A DNA stretch of 64,000 bases. It comes from Niallia alba. GTDB taxonomy: Bacteria > Bacillota > Bacilli > Bacillales > Cytobacillaceae. Positions 54,262 through 63,766 of this stretch are shown piece after piece. Each line of letters opens with the position of its first letter. Position 1 is the stretch's first letter. The notes beneath the pieces are model-generated. The model saw nothing but the letters and a program-made list of their open reading frames with translations, made no database searches and was not told the DNA's origin. The stretch spans positions 2,768,001-2,832,000 of the forward strand of contig NZ_JABBPK010000001.1 in the NCBI RefSeq assembly GCF_012933555.1. The letters are read 5' to 3'. Made by a program: the position numbers and the translations under genes.

Positions 54262-55287
54262 TTAAATCCCAGCTCCTTCAAATTCTTTACTTGTTTCTAC
54301 TAATTGGGATAACTTATGAAGCGCTGCTCCAGAGTCAATGCTTTCCTTTGCTAAATTGACTCCCTCAACAATACTTTCAGCTCTTCCTGCCGTATAGATG
54401 CCGATTCCTGCATTTAAAAGGATTGTATCTCGATATGCACCCTTCTTTCCTTTTAACACATTCAATAAAATAGCTGCATTTTCCTTTGCATCGCCCCCAC
54501 GTATTTTTTCATTCGTATAATAGGGTAAATTTACATCGTCTGGTGTGAGAGAAGTTTCCTCAATCTTTCCGTTCTGTAGAATGACTAGTTGATTGTCACC
54601 TTGTAAGGAAGCTTCATCCATACCACCTGCTCCATTTAATACAACTGCTCGTTTTCTTCCTAACTTTCGTAAACTTTCTGCAAATGTAACCAATAAATCA
54701 CTTCTGTATATCCCCAATACTTGCGTTTCAAGGGAAATTGGATTGGTTAGTGGACCAATTAAATTGAAAATAGTCGGTAGTTTTAATTCTCTGCGAACCT
54801 TCATAATTCTGCCCATTTTCGGTTGCACATGTTGGGCGAATAAGAATGTAATCCCTACTTCTTCTAATTGTTGCATATTTTGTTCTGGTGTCACATTTAA
54901 TTTAATTCCAAGTTCCTCTAAAACATCTGCACTCCCTGTCTTACTGGAAATGCTACGATTTCCATGTTTAGCGACTGGAATTCCAGCTCCTGCTAAAACA
55001 AATGCCGAAGTACTACTTATATTAAAACTTTGAGACCTATCTCCACCTGTTCCACAATTATCCATACAACCGCTAATTGGTTCAGAAAAAGATAAGGTTT
55101 GCTTACGTACAGCATTTACGATACCAACGATTTCTTCTACTGTTTCGCCTTTCATCTTTAAACTTGTAATAAAGGCAGCAATCTCTGTATCAGTTATTTC
55201 ATCTGAAAAAAGAAGGGCAGCAGCACTTTCCATTTCTAGTTCCGTTAATGATTCATTCGCCATTAATCTTTCCACATATTGTTTCAT
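54262..55287 (-). CDS. trpD: Anthranilate phosphoribosyltransferase
   Basis: A 341-residue enzyme that transfers phosphoribose from PRPP to anthranilate. The PRPP-binding motif is DNCGTGGDRSQSFNISS near residue 82, followed by AKHGNRSISSKTGSADVLEELG; the anthranilate pocket includes HVQPKMGRIMKVRRELK. It overlaps trpG by 4 bases. Separate TrpG and TrpD proteins are the Bacillus arrangement. Confidence 0.97.
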   Translation of the reverse strand: MKQYVERLMANESLTELEMESAAALLFSDEITDTEIAAFITSLKMKGETVEEIVGIVNAVRKQTLSFSEPISGCMDNCGTGGDRSQSFNISSTSAFVLAGAGIPVAKHGNRSISSKTGSADVLEELGIKLNVTPEQNMQQLEEVGITFLFAQHVQPKMGRIMKVRRELKLPTIFNLIGPLTNPISLETQVLGIYRSDLLVTFAESLRKLGRKRAVVLNGAGGMDEASLQGDNQLVILQNGKIEETSLTPDDVNLPYYTNEKIRGGDAKENAAILLNVLKGKKGAYRDTILLNAGIGIYTAGRAESIVEGVNLAKESIDSGAALHKLSQLVETSKEFEGAGI

Positions 55288-55871
55288 CTTTGAACTTCCT
55301 TTCTTGTTTCATTGATAAAATTTTGCAGTAATTGCTTTCCGCTAACTGTTCCAACTGACTCAGGATGAAATTGATAGCCATAAAGAGGATACTGCTTATG
55401 CTTAATCGCCATTATCTCGTTATCATCCGTTGAATAAGCTAATACTTCAAAGTCCTCATGCAATGTATCCTTTTTTATAACAAGAGAATGGTATCTCATC
55501 ACTTCGATTGGTTGTTCGATATGACGAAAAACAGAATTACCAGTCACCTTTAATATGGATGTTTTTCCATGCATTACATTTAACGCCTTTCCTACTTCTG
55601 ATCCAAAAGCATATCCAATTCCCTGATGGCCTAAGCAAATTCCTAATATCGGATATTCCTGATAGAGGGATTGGATAAGCTCAATTAAAATGCCTGCATT
55701 TTCTGGCCTACCTGGTCCTGGTGACAAAACAATGCGCTCAGGATTTAAACTTCGAATAGCTTCTACAGTGATTTCATCATTTCGAACAACCTTTATTTCT
55801 TCTCCTAATTCCCCTAAATATTGAAATAAGTTATACGTAAAAGAATCATAATTATCGATTAATAAAATCAT
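55284..55871 (-). CDS. trpG: Anthranilate synthase component II (glutamine amidotransferase)
   Basis: A 195-residue class I amidotransferase that feeds ammonia to TrpE. The nucleophile cysteine is in PILGICLGHQGIGYAFG, and the His-Glu pair is in YQFHPESVGT. It may also serve p-aminobenzoate synthase, as TrpG/PabA does in B. subtilis; the presence inside the trp operon suggests at least a trp role. It overlaps trpE by 20 bases. Confidence 0.95.
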   Translation of the reverse strand: MILLIDNYDSFTYNLFQYLGELGEEIKVVRNDEITVEAIRSLNPERIVLSPGPGRPENAGILIELIQSLYQEYPILGICLGHQGIGYAFGSEVGKALNVMHGKTSILKVTGNSVFRHIEQPIEVMRYHSLVIKKDTLHEDFEVLAYSTDDNEIMAIKHKQYPLYGYQFHPESVGTVSGKQLLQNFINETRKEVQR

Positions 55872-57252
55872 GTTGTCCCTCCAAAAATAATTTTAGCTTA
55901 TGAATGGTTTCCTCATATTCCTTTTCTGGAACAGAGTCATGTACAATGCCTGCACCAGCTTGGATATATGCTTTTTTGTCTTTAATAACCATCGTACGAA
56001 TCGCCAAGGCAAAGTCCATATTTCCATTTTTTGAAAAATAGCCAACTGCCCCTGAGTAAATCCCTCTTTTTGTTCCTTCTAATTCATTTATAATCTGCAT
56101 TGCCCGTATTTTAGGTGCTCCAGATACAGTTCCAGCAGGCAAACAAGAAATCAGTGCATCAACACTTGTATAATTATTTCTTAAATTTCCACTTACTTCT
56201 GAAACTAGATGCATAACATGCTTATACTTTTCTACTTTTATATACTTATCAACGGAGATACTCCCAAAGGTACTTACCTTTCCAACATCGTTCCTTGCTA
56301 AGTCAACCAACATTTTATGCTCAGCTAATTCCTTTTCATCCTTTAATAAGTCATTTTCTAAATTGGTATCCTCTTCGTTTGTCGCACCTCTTGGCCTAGT
56401 ACCTGCAATCGGATTCGTTATGACTTTTCCATTTATTGCTTTAATCAAACTTTCAGGTGAACTCCCAAGTACTGCGTAATCGTCAAAATCGATGAAATAC
56501 ATATAAGGTGACTGGTTCTTGATGCGCAGTTTTCGATAATAAGAAAACGGAGATCCCTCCATATCTGCTGTCATTCTTTGTGATGGAACTACTTGGAAAA
56601 TATCTCCTTCTAAAATATATTGCTTCGCCTTATTAACTTTCTCTATAAACTGCTCTTTCGATATACATGTTTCAAAAGGGCTCAGTTTCACTTTAGGAGA
56701 ATCCTCTTTAAATGGAGCAGTAATCTCTAGCTTTCTTATCTGTAGACGAAATTTTAGATCTTTTGCTGTTGTTGTTTCTTTTAATGGACTTGCCACTAAA
56801 TAAACTTTTTGTTCTAAATGATCAAAAATTACTAAATCTTCAAAAAACATCAGATGTACATCTGGGATTCCAATATCATCCTTAACTTCTGGACCAATGT
56901 TTTCATAGTGCTTTATATTATCATAACCAACATAACCGAATGCTCCTGCGTTAACTGGTAGTTGAAAGGGAAGTGTTAGGTTATTTTTAGGTAATAATTC
57001 TTTGACTAAGTCAAGCGCTCTTTCTTGTCTTACTTCTCGTTTATCGCCTTCAAGTATGACTGTTTCCATGCCTTTACCAATAAGTTCAAAGGTTGGGTCA
57101 CATCCGATAATGGAATATCTCCCTGAATCTTCGTGTTTTAAAGAGCTTTCCAGCAAGAATTTCTTTTTTCCGGACAACCTTTGATAAATACTTATCGGGG
57201 TAAGTGTATCTCCTTGAATTTCATCCATTAACAACATATTATTTTCCATCAT
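55852..57252 (-). CDS. trpE: Anthranilate synthase component I
   Basis: A 466-residue chorismate-utilising enzyme, first step of tryptophan synthesis. The feedback site for tryptophan is marked by KFLLESS near residue 32; the catalytic core has NPIAGTRPRGATNEED, ELAEHKMLVDLARNDVGKVS, CLPAGTVSGAPKIRAMQII and YSGAVGYFS. GAGGAGG precedes two adjacent ATGs (57252 and 57249); the second has the better 7-base spacing. It is the first gene of trpEGDCFBA behind two T-boxes. Confidence 0.96.
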   Translation of the reverse strand: MMENNMLLMDEIQGDTLTPISIYQRLSGKKKFLLESSLKHEDSGRYSIIGCDPTFELIGKGMETVILEGDKREVRQERALDLVKELLPKNNLTLPFQLPVNAGAFGYVGYDNIKHYENIGPEVKDDIGIPDVHLMFFEDLVIFDHLEQKVYLVASPLKETTTAKDLKFRLQIRKLEITAPFKEDSPKVKLSPFETCISKEQFIEKVNKAKQYILEGDIFQVVPSQRMTADMEGSPFSYYRKLRIKNQSPYMYFIDFDDYAVLGSSPESLIKAINGKVITNPIAGTRPRGATNEEDTNLENDLLKDEKELAEHKMLVDLARNDVGKVSTFGSISVDKYIKVEKYKHVMHLVSEVSGNLRNNYTSVDALISCLPAGTVSGAPKIRAMQIINELEGTKRGIYSGAVGYFSKNGNMDFALAIRTMVIKDKKAYIQAGAGIVHDSVPEKEYEETIHKLKLFLEGQHDFINR

Positions 57253-57302
57253 AAATCCTCCTCGTTATAGCTATTAGAAAAGCTCTAATCCGTTTAAAAC
57301 TC

Positions 57303-57560
57303 TATAAAAAAAGTCCTCTATCTGCATTGGTCTTTTGCAGATAGAGGACGATTCATGAACCGCGGTACCACCTCTGGTTAGAGTGAAGGATTCACTCTCG
57401 CTTATCGAGTACATTTTATACTCTATCCTGGTAACGGGGGATACCGTTAGGCCCTACTTTTATTTCAAGCCTCCGCTCAGAAGTCCATTCAGCACAATTG
57501 ATGTATCGGTTCACACCAGCCACCGACTCTCTTAAACATCCTTCTTATACTTACTACTCT
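57303..57560 (-). promoter_or_regulatory. Proximal T-box leader of the trp operon
   Basis: Reading leftward: stem I with AGAGAGTCGGTGG and the specifier region GAATGGACTTC, so UGG (57487-57485), the tryptophan codon; T-box motif AGAGGTGGTACCGCGG; terminator GTCCTCTATCTGC paired with GCAGATAGAGGAC followed by TTTTTTT. It senses uncharged tRNA-Trp directly before trpE. Confidence 0.94.
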
Positions 57561-57596
57561 TCTTCAACGCTTTATTGTTTCAAATATTTTTTACAA

Positions 57597-57860
57597 ATAA
57601 AAAAGGGTCTCTCTCCTATAAAAAGGACGAGAAACCCGTGGTGCCACCTTCATTAGCTTAATAAAATTAAGCTCACTTTAAGAAATCAGTCGAATATCGA
57701 CAAATTTCTGTCTCTTGTAACGATGAGACGTTCGCTAAAGCCTACTACAATAGGTTCGGTTTAGAAGCTCAGAAGTCCATTCTCTTTATCGTCCACACTG
57801 GTTTGCACCGACCACCAGCTCTCTGAGGTTTCTAATAAAGATACTACTCTTCTTCATTGC
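57597..57860 (-). promoter_or_regulatory. Distal T-box leader of the trp operon
   Basis: A second complete T-box on the same transcript: stem I with AGAGAGCTGGTGG, specifier GAATGGACTTC with UGG at 57779-57777, T-box AAGGTGGCACCACGGG and a terminator GGGTTTCTCGTCC..AGAGACCCTTTTTT. Both T-boxes must read through for expression. Confidence 0.94.
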
Positions 57861-57879
57861 CGTTCAATATATTACTTAC

Positions 57880-57908
57880 ATGATAATGAACAATAAAATA
57901 AAAGTCAA
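57880..57908 (-). promoter_or_regulatory. trp operon promoter
   Basis: Leftward TTGACT (57903-57908), 17 bases, TATCAT (57880-57885), about 25 bp before the distal T-box. Confidence 0.7.
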
Positions 57909-58414
57909 CCATTTTCTCGAAAAAATCAGTTGATTTTTTCAAGTGCCTTTTTATAACGATTTTTCCAATCTTCCGCCAATTGCTCGATTTGTAGTATTGA
58001 TAACATGGCATCTTTATTTTTCCGATCAAGAAGCATCACTTTTGTAGCATCCCAAACAGACACTTTATCTTGGGGACGATCTAACAGTTGAAAGGTAGAC
58101 CGTTCACTGACTACTCCTTCTTCCAATACTTTTAGAAAATAACCGGTATAGCATGTTTCCACTATCCTGCTTAAAAATGTATCAATCTGATTATATTTTG
58201 AAATAGTTGAACAAGGAAATCTCCCTTGTGTTACTTGAACAACAGCATCTCCTAAAGAAAAGATGTCACCAATATATGTATTATGCTCTGTAAATTCCGT
58301 CCCACAAATATTTTCCCCAAAGGCAGGAGGATTAATCGTTGCTTTAAATTCTTCTTCCCATTTTTTATAATGCTCATAAGGATAATAACATACTGCCCTT
58401 TCTTTCCCACCATG

Positions 58415-60070
58415 GATTGAGTCAAGTTTTTGTGGGAGTTTTTTTTGGATAGAAAAACTCCCCTCTTATTTAGTTATATTTCCCACCTAAATGAAAGCGT
58501 TATCTAAACAATTTAGTTTTGTTTTTGTTCATTTCCTTCATTTTTTAAAAACCTCGTAAGGCTTGTAAAGCATGGTATATCGGCTTTCCTTTTTGCCGAT
58601 TTAAATATGATAAATTATTTCTTGTTAGCTCTCCGACTGAACTCTTTAACTTTTCCACATAATATTTTGGCTGAGAAACAGAAGCGGTTTGATCGTTAGG
58701 GTTAATTCGTCCTAAAATCGTCTTGATTTCTAATTCATCCTTCATACCAACCATAAAGTCAATAAATGCTTGTATTCCTTTATCGCACCAGCTGCGGCCG
58801 TTTTTAAGCCGTTTAGCGAATACACTCATCGTTCCTTCCGCACTTCCCATTGGACGATAGTGGCTTGTGTCTATGTCTTTTTCCTTCAACCATTCGCGAT
58901 AATCTCCAAGGGCCTGAGGATATTTTGACAGCTGTTGTATGAACTCTTCTAACCGTTCTTCTTTCTTTTCGTTTTCAAGAGTACCAACTGCACTATTAAG
59001 TTCCACTAGGAATCCTTTCGCATCATATTGAGCCAGTTTCTTACGAATGACTCTATATCTCTTATGGCCTTTGAAAAGCGTTTTAACCTCACGAGCTACA
59101 TGGAATCGGTCGATGACAAAGAATGCATTCTTATAGTGATCCTGACAAGCCGTAATCCACTGGGCTCCATCCCCATTAATTACGAGGTGATGTTCACTCG
59201 GATTGTAGTTGTAATTATCTATTAAGAACTGCTCAAATCCTTCCCAGAACGCTTCTTTACCTTTGTGGACATAGTGACGTTTTGCGATTAAGGATGTTCG
59301 TTTCCCGTTGACTATCCAGCCCTCATGTACGGAAGCAATCTTTTCTTCCCGCCCACGTCGTTTTCCACGTTGCCTTTTCACATATAGTCCGTCTACTTCT
59401 ACAAAGAGCACTTTCCTCAATTGGTCGGTCGGCTTGACGAAAGTAACTTCTGTTTGTAGAAGGTGTTGACGAATAGTCTCATGGCTGATTACTTTGTAAC
59501 CTAGAAGTTTCTCAATCATGGAGGAAGCATGACGATAGGATGTACCTTGAACTGCCATTTCCATTGCCATCGTTTCAACTAGGGGACTGAAACCTTTTGA
59601 CCCCTCAAACTCTAAATAGTGATCAAGGAGATAAACGTATCCACCCTTTTCCCTGTCCCTATAGTAATTCCGATTGATGATAATAGAACCGAATGAAGTA
59701 TCCATCTCTACGGCTCGCTTATCCTGAAGGTAAAATCTCTTTTTATCTCTATTTTCTGCAATCTGTTGATCCATTTCTTCGAGTTGCTTCGTGAGAACTT
59801 CACCAAATGTCTTTTGAAGCATAACAAATAAATCTTTTTCCAGTTCTTTTAATGTGGGTAATTGTATGGTATCTTTTTTCATAGGACTCCTCTTCCTTGT
59901 ATTTGTGGTTTTCGCAGACTTTACTATACAAGAAGAGAGTCCTTTTTTCATTTGATTTTATTTTCCATCTACCGCACTTCCGTTTGGTGACCTGTTTCTC
60001 AATGGATGGATCTACGCCCCATCCATTGAGAAACAGGGTACAACATCTCCCACAAACATTTTACTCATAC
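58415..60070 (-). mobile_element. ISLre2-family insertion sequence (1656 bp)
   Basis: Imperfect terminal repeats GATTGAGTCAAGTTTTTGTG and GTATGAGTAAAATGTTTGTG (about 19 of 24 positions match when GGAG is included) bound the element. The 9-bp sequence CCCACCATG flanks it on both sides (58406-58414 and 60071-60079), the target duplication size known for this family. The single gene inside is complete. Confidence 0.94.
58545..59882 (-). CDS. ISLre2-family transposase
   Basis: A 445-residue transposase. Landmarks are QEDKR-like YLQDKRAVEMDTSFGSIIIN, FVEVDGLYVKRQRGKRRGRE (catalytic Asp in VDG), VINGDGAQWITA (second Asp in GDGA) and MGSAEGTMSVFAKRLKNGRS (Glu in SAEG), which together match the ISLre2 DDE enzymes. 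The ATG at 59882 has GAGGAG upstream; the frame is open 23 codons further without a site. Intact frame and perfect target duplication suggest recent activity. Confidence 0.92.
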   Translation of the reverse strand: MKKDTIQLPTLKELEKDLFVMLQKTFGEVLTKQLEEMDQQIAENRDKKRFYLQDKRAVEMDTSFGSIIINRNYYRDREKGGYVYLLDHYLEFEGSKGFSPLVETMAMEMAVQGTSYRHASSMIEKLLGYKVISHETIRQHLLQTEVTFVKPTDQLRKVLFVEVDGLYVKRQRGKRRGREEKIASVHEGWIVNGKRTSLIAKRHYVHKGKEAFWEGFEQFLIDNYNYNPSEHHLVINGDGAQWITACQDHYKNAFFVIDRFHVAREVKTLFKGHKRYRVIRKKLAQYDAKGFLVELNSAVGTLENEKKEERLEEFIQQLSKYPQALGDYREWLKEKDIDTSHYRPMGSAEGTMSVFAKRLKNGRSWCDKGIQAFIDFMVGMKDELEIKTILGRINPNDQTASVSQPKYYVEKLKSSVGELTRNNLSYLNRQKGKPIYHALQALRGF

Positions 60071-60343
60071 CCCACCATGAAACGCTGTGTTGGCAACTCC
60101 ATCTCCAACAAAGCCGTCAAACGTTAGAATCGCTTCGTTCACTTTTTCTTTGCCAATCGCTGACTGAATGTTTCTTTCTTTCCATGTGAATGATTTTTCC
60201 TTGCCAATACTAAGTGCAATAACTTTTCCCACTAACATGACACCACCACTATTTTTATTCCATAATAACACACTATTAAACGAAAAGTTCAAATAAACTG
60301 AATACACAAACCCAGTTTTTGGATGATAGAAAGTGCATTATTT

Positions 60344-60376
60344 TTGAGCTTGTCTGTACATATTAACTATAGTTAA
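60344..60376 (+). promoter_or_regulatory. MFS promoter with 14-bp palindromic operator
   Basis: TTGAGC (60344-60349), 18 bases, TATAGT (60368-60373). The perfect palindrome TTAACTATAGTTAA (60363-60376) covers the -10 box. A repressor (MarR or TetR type) is expected but not found next to it. Confidence 0.58.
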
Positions 60377-60401
60377 CTATTTGAAAGCAGGGAGAATGAA
60401 A

Positions 60402-61682
60402 ATGGATCATGTAAATGACGATAAAAGAATAGTAAACCTTACAAACAAAGCACACAAGACAGCGAAGAAGCAAAATGTAAAGGTTTCTAAAATGGCAATA
60501 TTCTCACTTTCCTCCATTCCATTAGTAATGACTCTTGGGAATAGCATGCTGATTCCAGTATTGCCATCAATTGAACAAAAGTTAAATATATCTTCTTTTC
60601 AAGTTAGTATGATTATTACAGTATATTCTGTTCTTGCGATTATTCTTATACCTGTAGCAGGTTATTTATCTGATCATATCGGGCGTAAACGGGTTATTAT
60701 CCCAAGTTTAATTATTGCAGCTATTGGTGGAGTGATTTCAGGTATTGCTGCATGGCTGATGGATAATAGTTACTGGGTGATCCTTATAGGACGTGCATTA
60801 CAAGGGGTAGGAGCTGCAGGAGCATTTCCGATAGTATTACCGTTAGTAGGTGATTTGTTTAAAGAGGAGGAGGAAGTTAGTAGCACATTAGGGGTTATTG
60901 AAACAGCGAATACATTTGGGAAAGTTCTTAGTCCAATTCTTGGTGCCTTTTTGGCGGGTTTTATTTGGTTTATCCCATTCATGTCTATTCCGGTCTTCTG
61001 TTTGATTTCAATCGTTTTGATCTTGTTTTTTGTCAAATCGCCAAAGAGTAAAGTAAAACCACTGCCGTTTAAGCAATTTATCCAACATACGAAAGAAACA
61101 ATGCATAAAGACAAAAAATGGCTATACGCCATTTTCTTTATTGGAGCTATTGTTATGTTTGTTCTTTTTGCGGAAATGTTTTACTTATCAGATATATTAG
61201 AAAAGAAATATCAGATAAAAAATATTAAAAAAGGGCTATATCTTGCTATACCACTTGGAGCCTTATGCCTTACTTCTTACATTACAGGCAAAAAAATAAA
61301 AAAAGACAAAAATTTAATGAGGTGGATTACCTTTATCGGTCTGGTCGCAATCATTATCGGTACGATTGCTCTTAATTTTTCGGAAAACATGTGGTTTATC
61401 ATCGTCTTTCTTACCATTGCTGGTATTGGTATTGGTGCTAGCTTGCCACCTCTGGACGCCCTTATAACAGAAGGTATCGAAAAAGAAGAACGAGGCACCA
61501 TCACTAGTATTTATAGTAGCATGCGCTTTATCGGAGTAGCAGCAGGGCCACCAATTATGGCCATTTTAATGAAGCATATGGAGAATTTTCAATTCTATCT
61601 GCTTTGTTCCTTTGCTTTAATCGCTGCCCTTGCTGCATTCTTCCGATTAAAGCAAGAAGAAAAAGAAACACAGACAAAGTAA
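60402..61682 (+). CDS. MFS multidrug exporter (Bcr/TetA-like)
   Basis: A 426-residue transporter with about twelve membrane segments. The N-terminal cytoplasmic tail (DHVNDDKRIVNLTNKAHKTA) is unusually long and basic. Motif A appears as GYLSDHIGRKRVII, motif B-like RALQGVGAAGAFPIVLPLVG, and the second-half loop ITGKKIKKDKNLMRW. This resembles the QacA/TetA(L)-Bcr type of drug-proton antiporters. The ATG at 60402 lies 7 bases after GCAGGGAG; the ATG at 60396 is too close. A palindromic operator covers the promoter. It is divergent from the split MOSC gene. Confidence 0.86.
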   Translation: MDHVNDDKRIVNLTNKAHKTAKKQNVKVSKMAIFSLSSIPLVMTLGNSMLIPVLPSIEQKLNISSFQVSMIITVYSVLAIILIPVAGYLSDHIGRKRVIIPSLIIAAIGGVISGIAAWLMDNSYWVILIGRALQGVGAAGAFPIVLPLVGDLFKEEEEVSSTLGVIETANTFGKVLSPILGAFLAGFIWFIPFMSIPVFCLISIVLILFFVKSPKSKVKPLPFKQFIQHTKETMHKDKKWLYAIFFIGAIVMFVLFAEMFYLSDILEKKYQIKNIKKGLYLAIPLGALCLTSYITGKKIKKDKNLMRWITFIGLVAIIIGTIALNFSENMWFIIVFLTIAGIGIGASLPPLDALITEGIEKEERGTITSIYSSMRFIGVAAGPPIMAILMKHMENFQFYLLCSFALIAALAAFFRLKQEEKETQTK

Positions 61683-61702
61683 GACATGACGAAACAACAA
61701 AT

Positions 61703-61743
61703 AACCAATGAAGAACATTTTTAAGATTCTTCATTGGTTTTAT
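61703..61743 (+). terminator. Terminator of the MFS gene
   Basis: AACCAATGAAGAA pairs with TTCTTCATTGGTT and is followed by TTT, 20 bp past the MFS stop. Confidence 0.83.
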
Positions 61744-61763
61744 TAGGTGTAAAAGAAGAAACT

Positions 61764-61806
61764 AAAAAGCGGTAAATTAACTTAAAGGTTAATTTACCGC
61801 TTTTCT
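61764..61806 (-). terminator. Terminator of the fru operon
   Basis: AAAAGCGGTAAATTAAC pairs perfectly with GTTAATTTACCGCTTTT around a 6-base loop, just past the fruA stop. Confidence 0.88.
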
Positions 61807-61816
61807 AAAGTTTCCT

Positions 61817-63697
61817 TTATTTTTGTTGAACAGGTTTCTTCAATAGTCCTAATAATAGAGCAGCTATAATAGCGCCAATAACGATTGCTAAAAGATATAA
61901 CAATGGATTTCCATCAACTAATCCAACAACGAAAATTCCGCCATGTGGGGCTCTTAATCCAATATTAAAGAACATTGATAATCCACCAGTAACTGCTGCT
62001 CCAATTGCAACAGATGGAATAACACGCAATGGATCTGCTGCAGCAAATGGGATTGCCCCTTCTGTAATAAACGAAAGTCCCATAATAAAGTTTGTTAAGC
62101 CTGCATCTTTTTCTTGTTTCGTAAATTTCTTTTTAAATAATACAGTTGCTAATGCAATTGCAAGTGGTGGAACCATTCCACCAGCCATAATCGCAGCCAT
62201 TGGTTCAAATACACCATTTGCAATAAGACCCGTACCAAAAACATAGGCAGATTTATTGATTGGACCACCCATATCAAAGGCCATCATCGCACCTAATATA
62301 ATTCCTAAAATTACCGCATTTCCAGTTCCAAGACCTGATAACCAATTAGTCATTCCTGTATTAATTGCTGCGACTGGTTCCATAATCACATAATTCATGA
62401 TAAGTCCAGTAAAGAAAATCCCTAATAATGGATACAGTAGAATTGTTTTAATTCCTTCTAATGATCTTGGTAGAACTTCTAACAATTTTTTCAAGCCAAT
62501 CACTAAATAACCTGCTAAGAATCCGCCAATTAAGCCACCAAGGAATCCTGCGCCACCTTGAGCTGCCATAAATCCAGCCACCATACCTGGTGCAAAACCA
62601 GGACGATCAGCAATACTCATTGCAATAAATCCAGCAAGAACTGGCACTAATAGTGCAAACGCATTATCTCCACCGATATATTTAATTACAGCTGCAAATG
62701 CATTATAGCTCGGATCATTCGGATCAGCAGAGTTATAACCAAACATAAAAGAGATCGCAATTAAAATCCCGCCACCGACAACAAATGGCAACATATTGGA
62801 TACACCATTCATTAAGTGTTTATAGATTTGACTTCCAATACCTTTTTTTCCTTCTGCTTTCCCTTCGCCCGAACTAGAACCAGAGCCTCCTTGATAAACT
62901 GGAGCTTGCTGCTTAAGAGCACGGTTAATCAGTTCTTCAGGTTTACGAATACCATCTGCAACAGGTGTTTCCAGCACATGTTTGCCGTTAAAACGATCCA
63001 TTTGTACTTTCGTATCAGCTGCTACGATTACCGCCGTTGCATTTTCAATTTCTTCAGCCGTAAGAACATTTTTTGCACCGCCAGATCCATTTGTTTCAAC
63101 CTTAATATCTACTCCCATTTCAGCTGCTTTTGCTTTTAAAGAATCTGCTGCCATATAAGTATGAGCTATACCAGTTGGACAAGCAGTTACTGCAACAATG
63201 AAATTCTTCTTATCTGCAATATTTTCCTCGACCGATTCTTCCTCTACATCATAGCTATCGATTATAGATATAATATCTTGTTTAGACGTTGCATTTAATA
63301 ACTTAGAACGAACTTCTTCTTTAAGTAATAAAGTTGATAATCTTGATAATGCCTCAAGATGAGTGTTATTCGCTCCATCTGGTGCAGCAATCATAAAAAA
63401 TAGATTTGCTGGCTGTCCATCAAGTGATTCATAATCAACACCACTAATTGATCGACCGAACGCAATTGCCGGTGATTTTACGGCACTCGTTTTTGCATGG
63501 GGAATGGCAATCCCTTCTCCAATCCCAGTTGTACTTTGCTCTTCTCTTTTTAAAATGGCTTGCTTATATGTGTCTTTATCTGTTAATTTCCCTGCCGAAT
63601 AAAGAGTATCCACTAACTGATTGATAGCATCCAGTTTCCCGTTTCCTTCAATATTTAAAAGGATAGTCTCTTGCGTTAATAACTCGGTAATTTTCAT
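61817..63697 (-). CDS. fruA: Fructose-specific PTS enzyme IIABC
   Basis: A 626-residue fused permease that imports fructose as fructose 1-phosphate. IIA: residues 1-150, phospho-His in GIGEGIAIPHAKT. IIB: about 165-265, phospho-Cys in VTACPTGIAHTYMAA. IIC: about 285-620 with the membrane segments. The order A-B-C is that of Bacillus FruA. It follows fruK on the same strand by 69 bp and ends at the operon terminator, so it is the last gene of a fruR-fruK-fruA-type operon whose first part lies outside the window. Its ATG at 63697 follows AGGGAGCG. Confidence 0.96.
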   Translation of the reverse strand: MKITELLTQETILLNIEGNGKLDAINQLVDTLYSAGKLTDKDTYKQAILKREEQSTTGIGEGIAIPHAKTSAVKSPAIAFGRSISGVDYESLDGQPANLFFMIAAPDGANNTHLEALSRLSTLLLKEEVRSKLLNATSKQDIISIIDSYDVEEESVEENIADKKNFIVAVTACPTGIAHTYMAADSLKAKAAEMGVDIKVETNGSGGAKNVLTAEEIENATAVIVAADTKVQMDRFNGKHVLETPVADGIRKPEELINRALKQQAPVYQGGSGSSSGEGKAEGKKGIGSQIYKHLMNGVSNMLPFVVGGGILIAISFMFGYNSADPNDPSYNAFAAVIKYIGGDNAFALLVPVLAGFIAMSIADRPGFAPGMVAGFMAAQGGAGFLGGLIGGFLAGYLVIGLKKLLEVLPRSLEGIKTILLYPLLGIFFTGLIMNYVIMEPVAAINTGMTNWLSGLGTGNAVILGIILGAMMAFDMGGPINKSAYVFGTGLIANGVFEPMAAIMAGGMVPPLAIALATVLFKKKFTKQEKDAGLTNFIMGLSFITEGAIPFAAADPLRVIPSVAIGAAVTGGLSMFFNIGLRAPHGGIFVVGLVDGNPLLYLLAIVIGAIIAALLLGLLKKPVQQK

Positions 63698-63766
63698 CCT
63701 ATAACGCTCCCTTTTTCATTATATTTTATCCATTTCACTATTTCTTTCTTGTAAAATGGCTTCCGT

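Larger units (their letters stand above)
57926..60238 (-). pseudogene. MOSC domain protein (YiiM-like) split by ISLre2
   Basis: The N-terminal 56 codons (MLVGKVIALSIGKEKSF to VANTAFHGG) are at 60071-60238 and the remaining 159 at 57926-58414. Removing the insertion and one copy of its 9-bp duplication joins them exactly in frame as NTAFHGGKERAVC, giving about 215 residues. The C-terminal part has FGENICGTEF, the MOSC cysteine in VTQGRFPCSTISKY and the three-helix end (WDATKVMLLDRKNKDAMLSI). YiiM-type proteins detoxify N-hydroxylated bases such as 6-N-hydroxylaminopurine. No other damage is visible, so the disruption is recent. The gene is divergent from the MFS exporter. Confidence 0.92.

Noticed and set aside
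54593-55033. A 146-codon open frame opposite trpD
   Set aside because: It lies within a certain trpD gene and shows no independent signals.
58490-58504. A sequence fitting the CcpA cre consensus (ATGAAAGCGTTATCT)
   Set aside because: It is inside the non-coding end of the ISLre2 element, far from any promoter of a sugar gene, and such a degenerate match is expected by chance.
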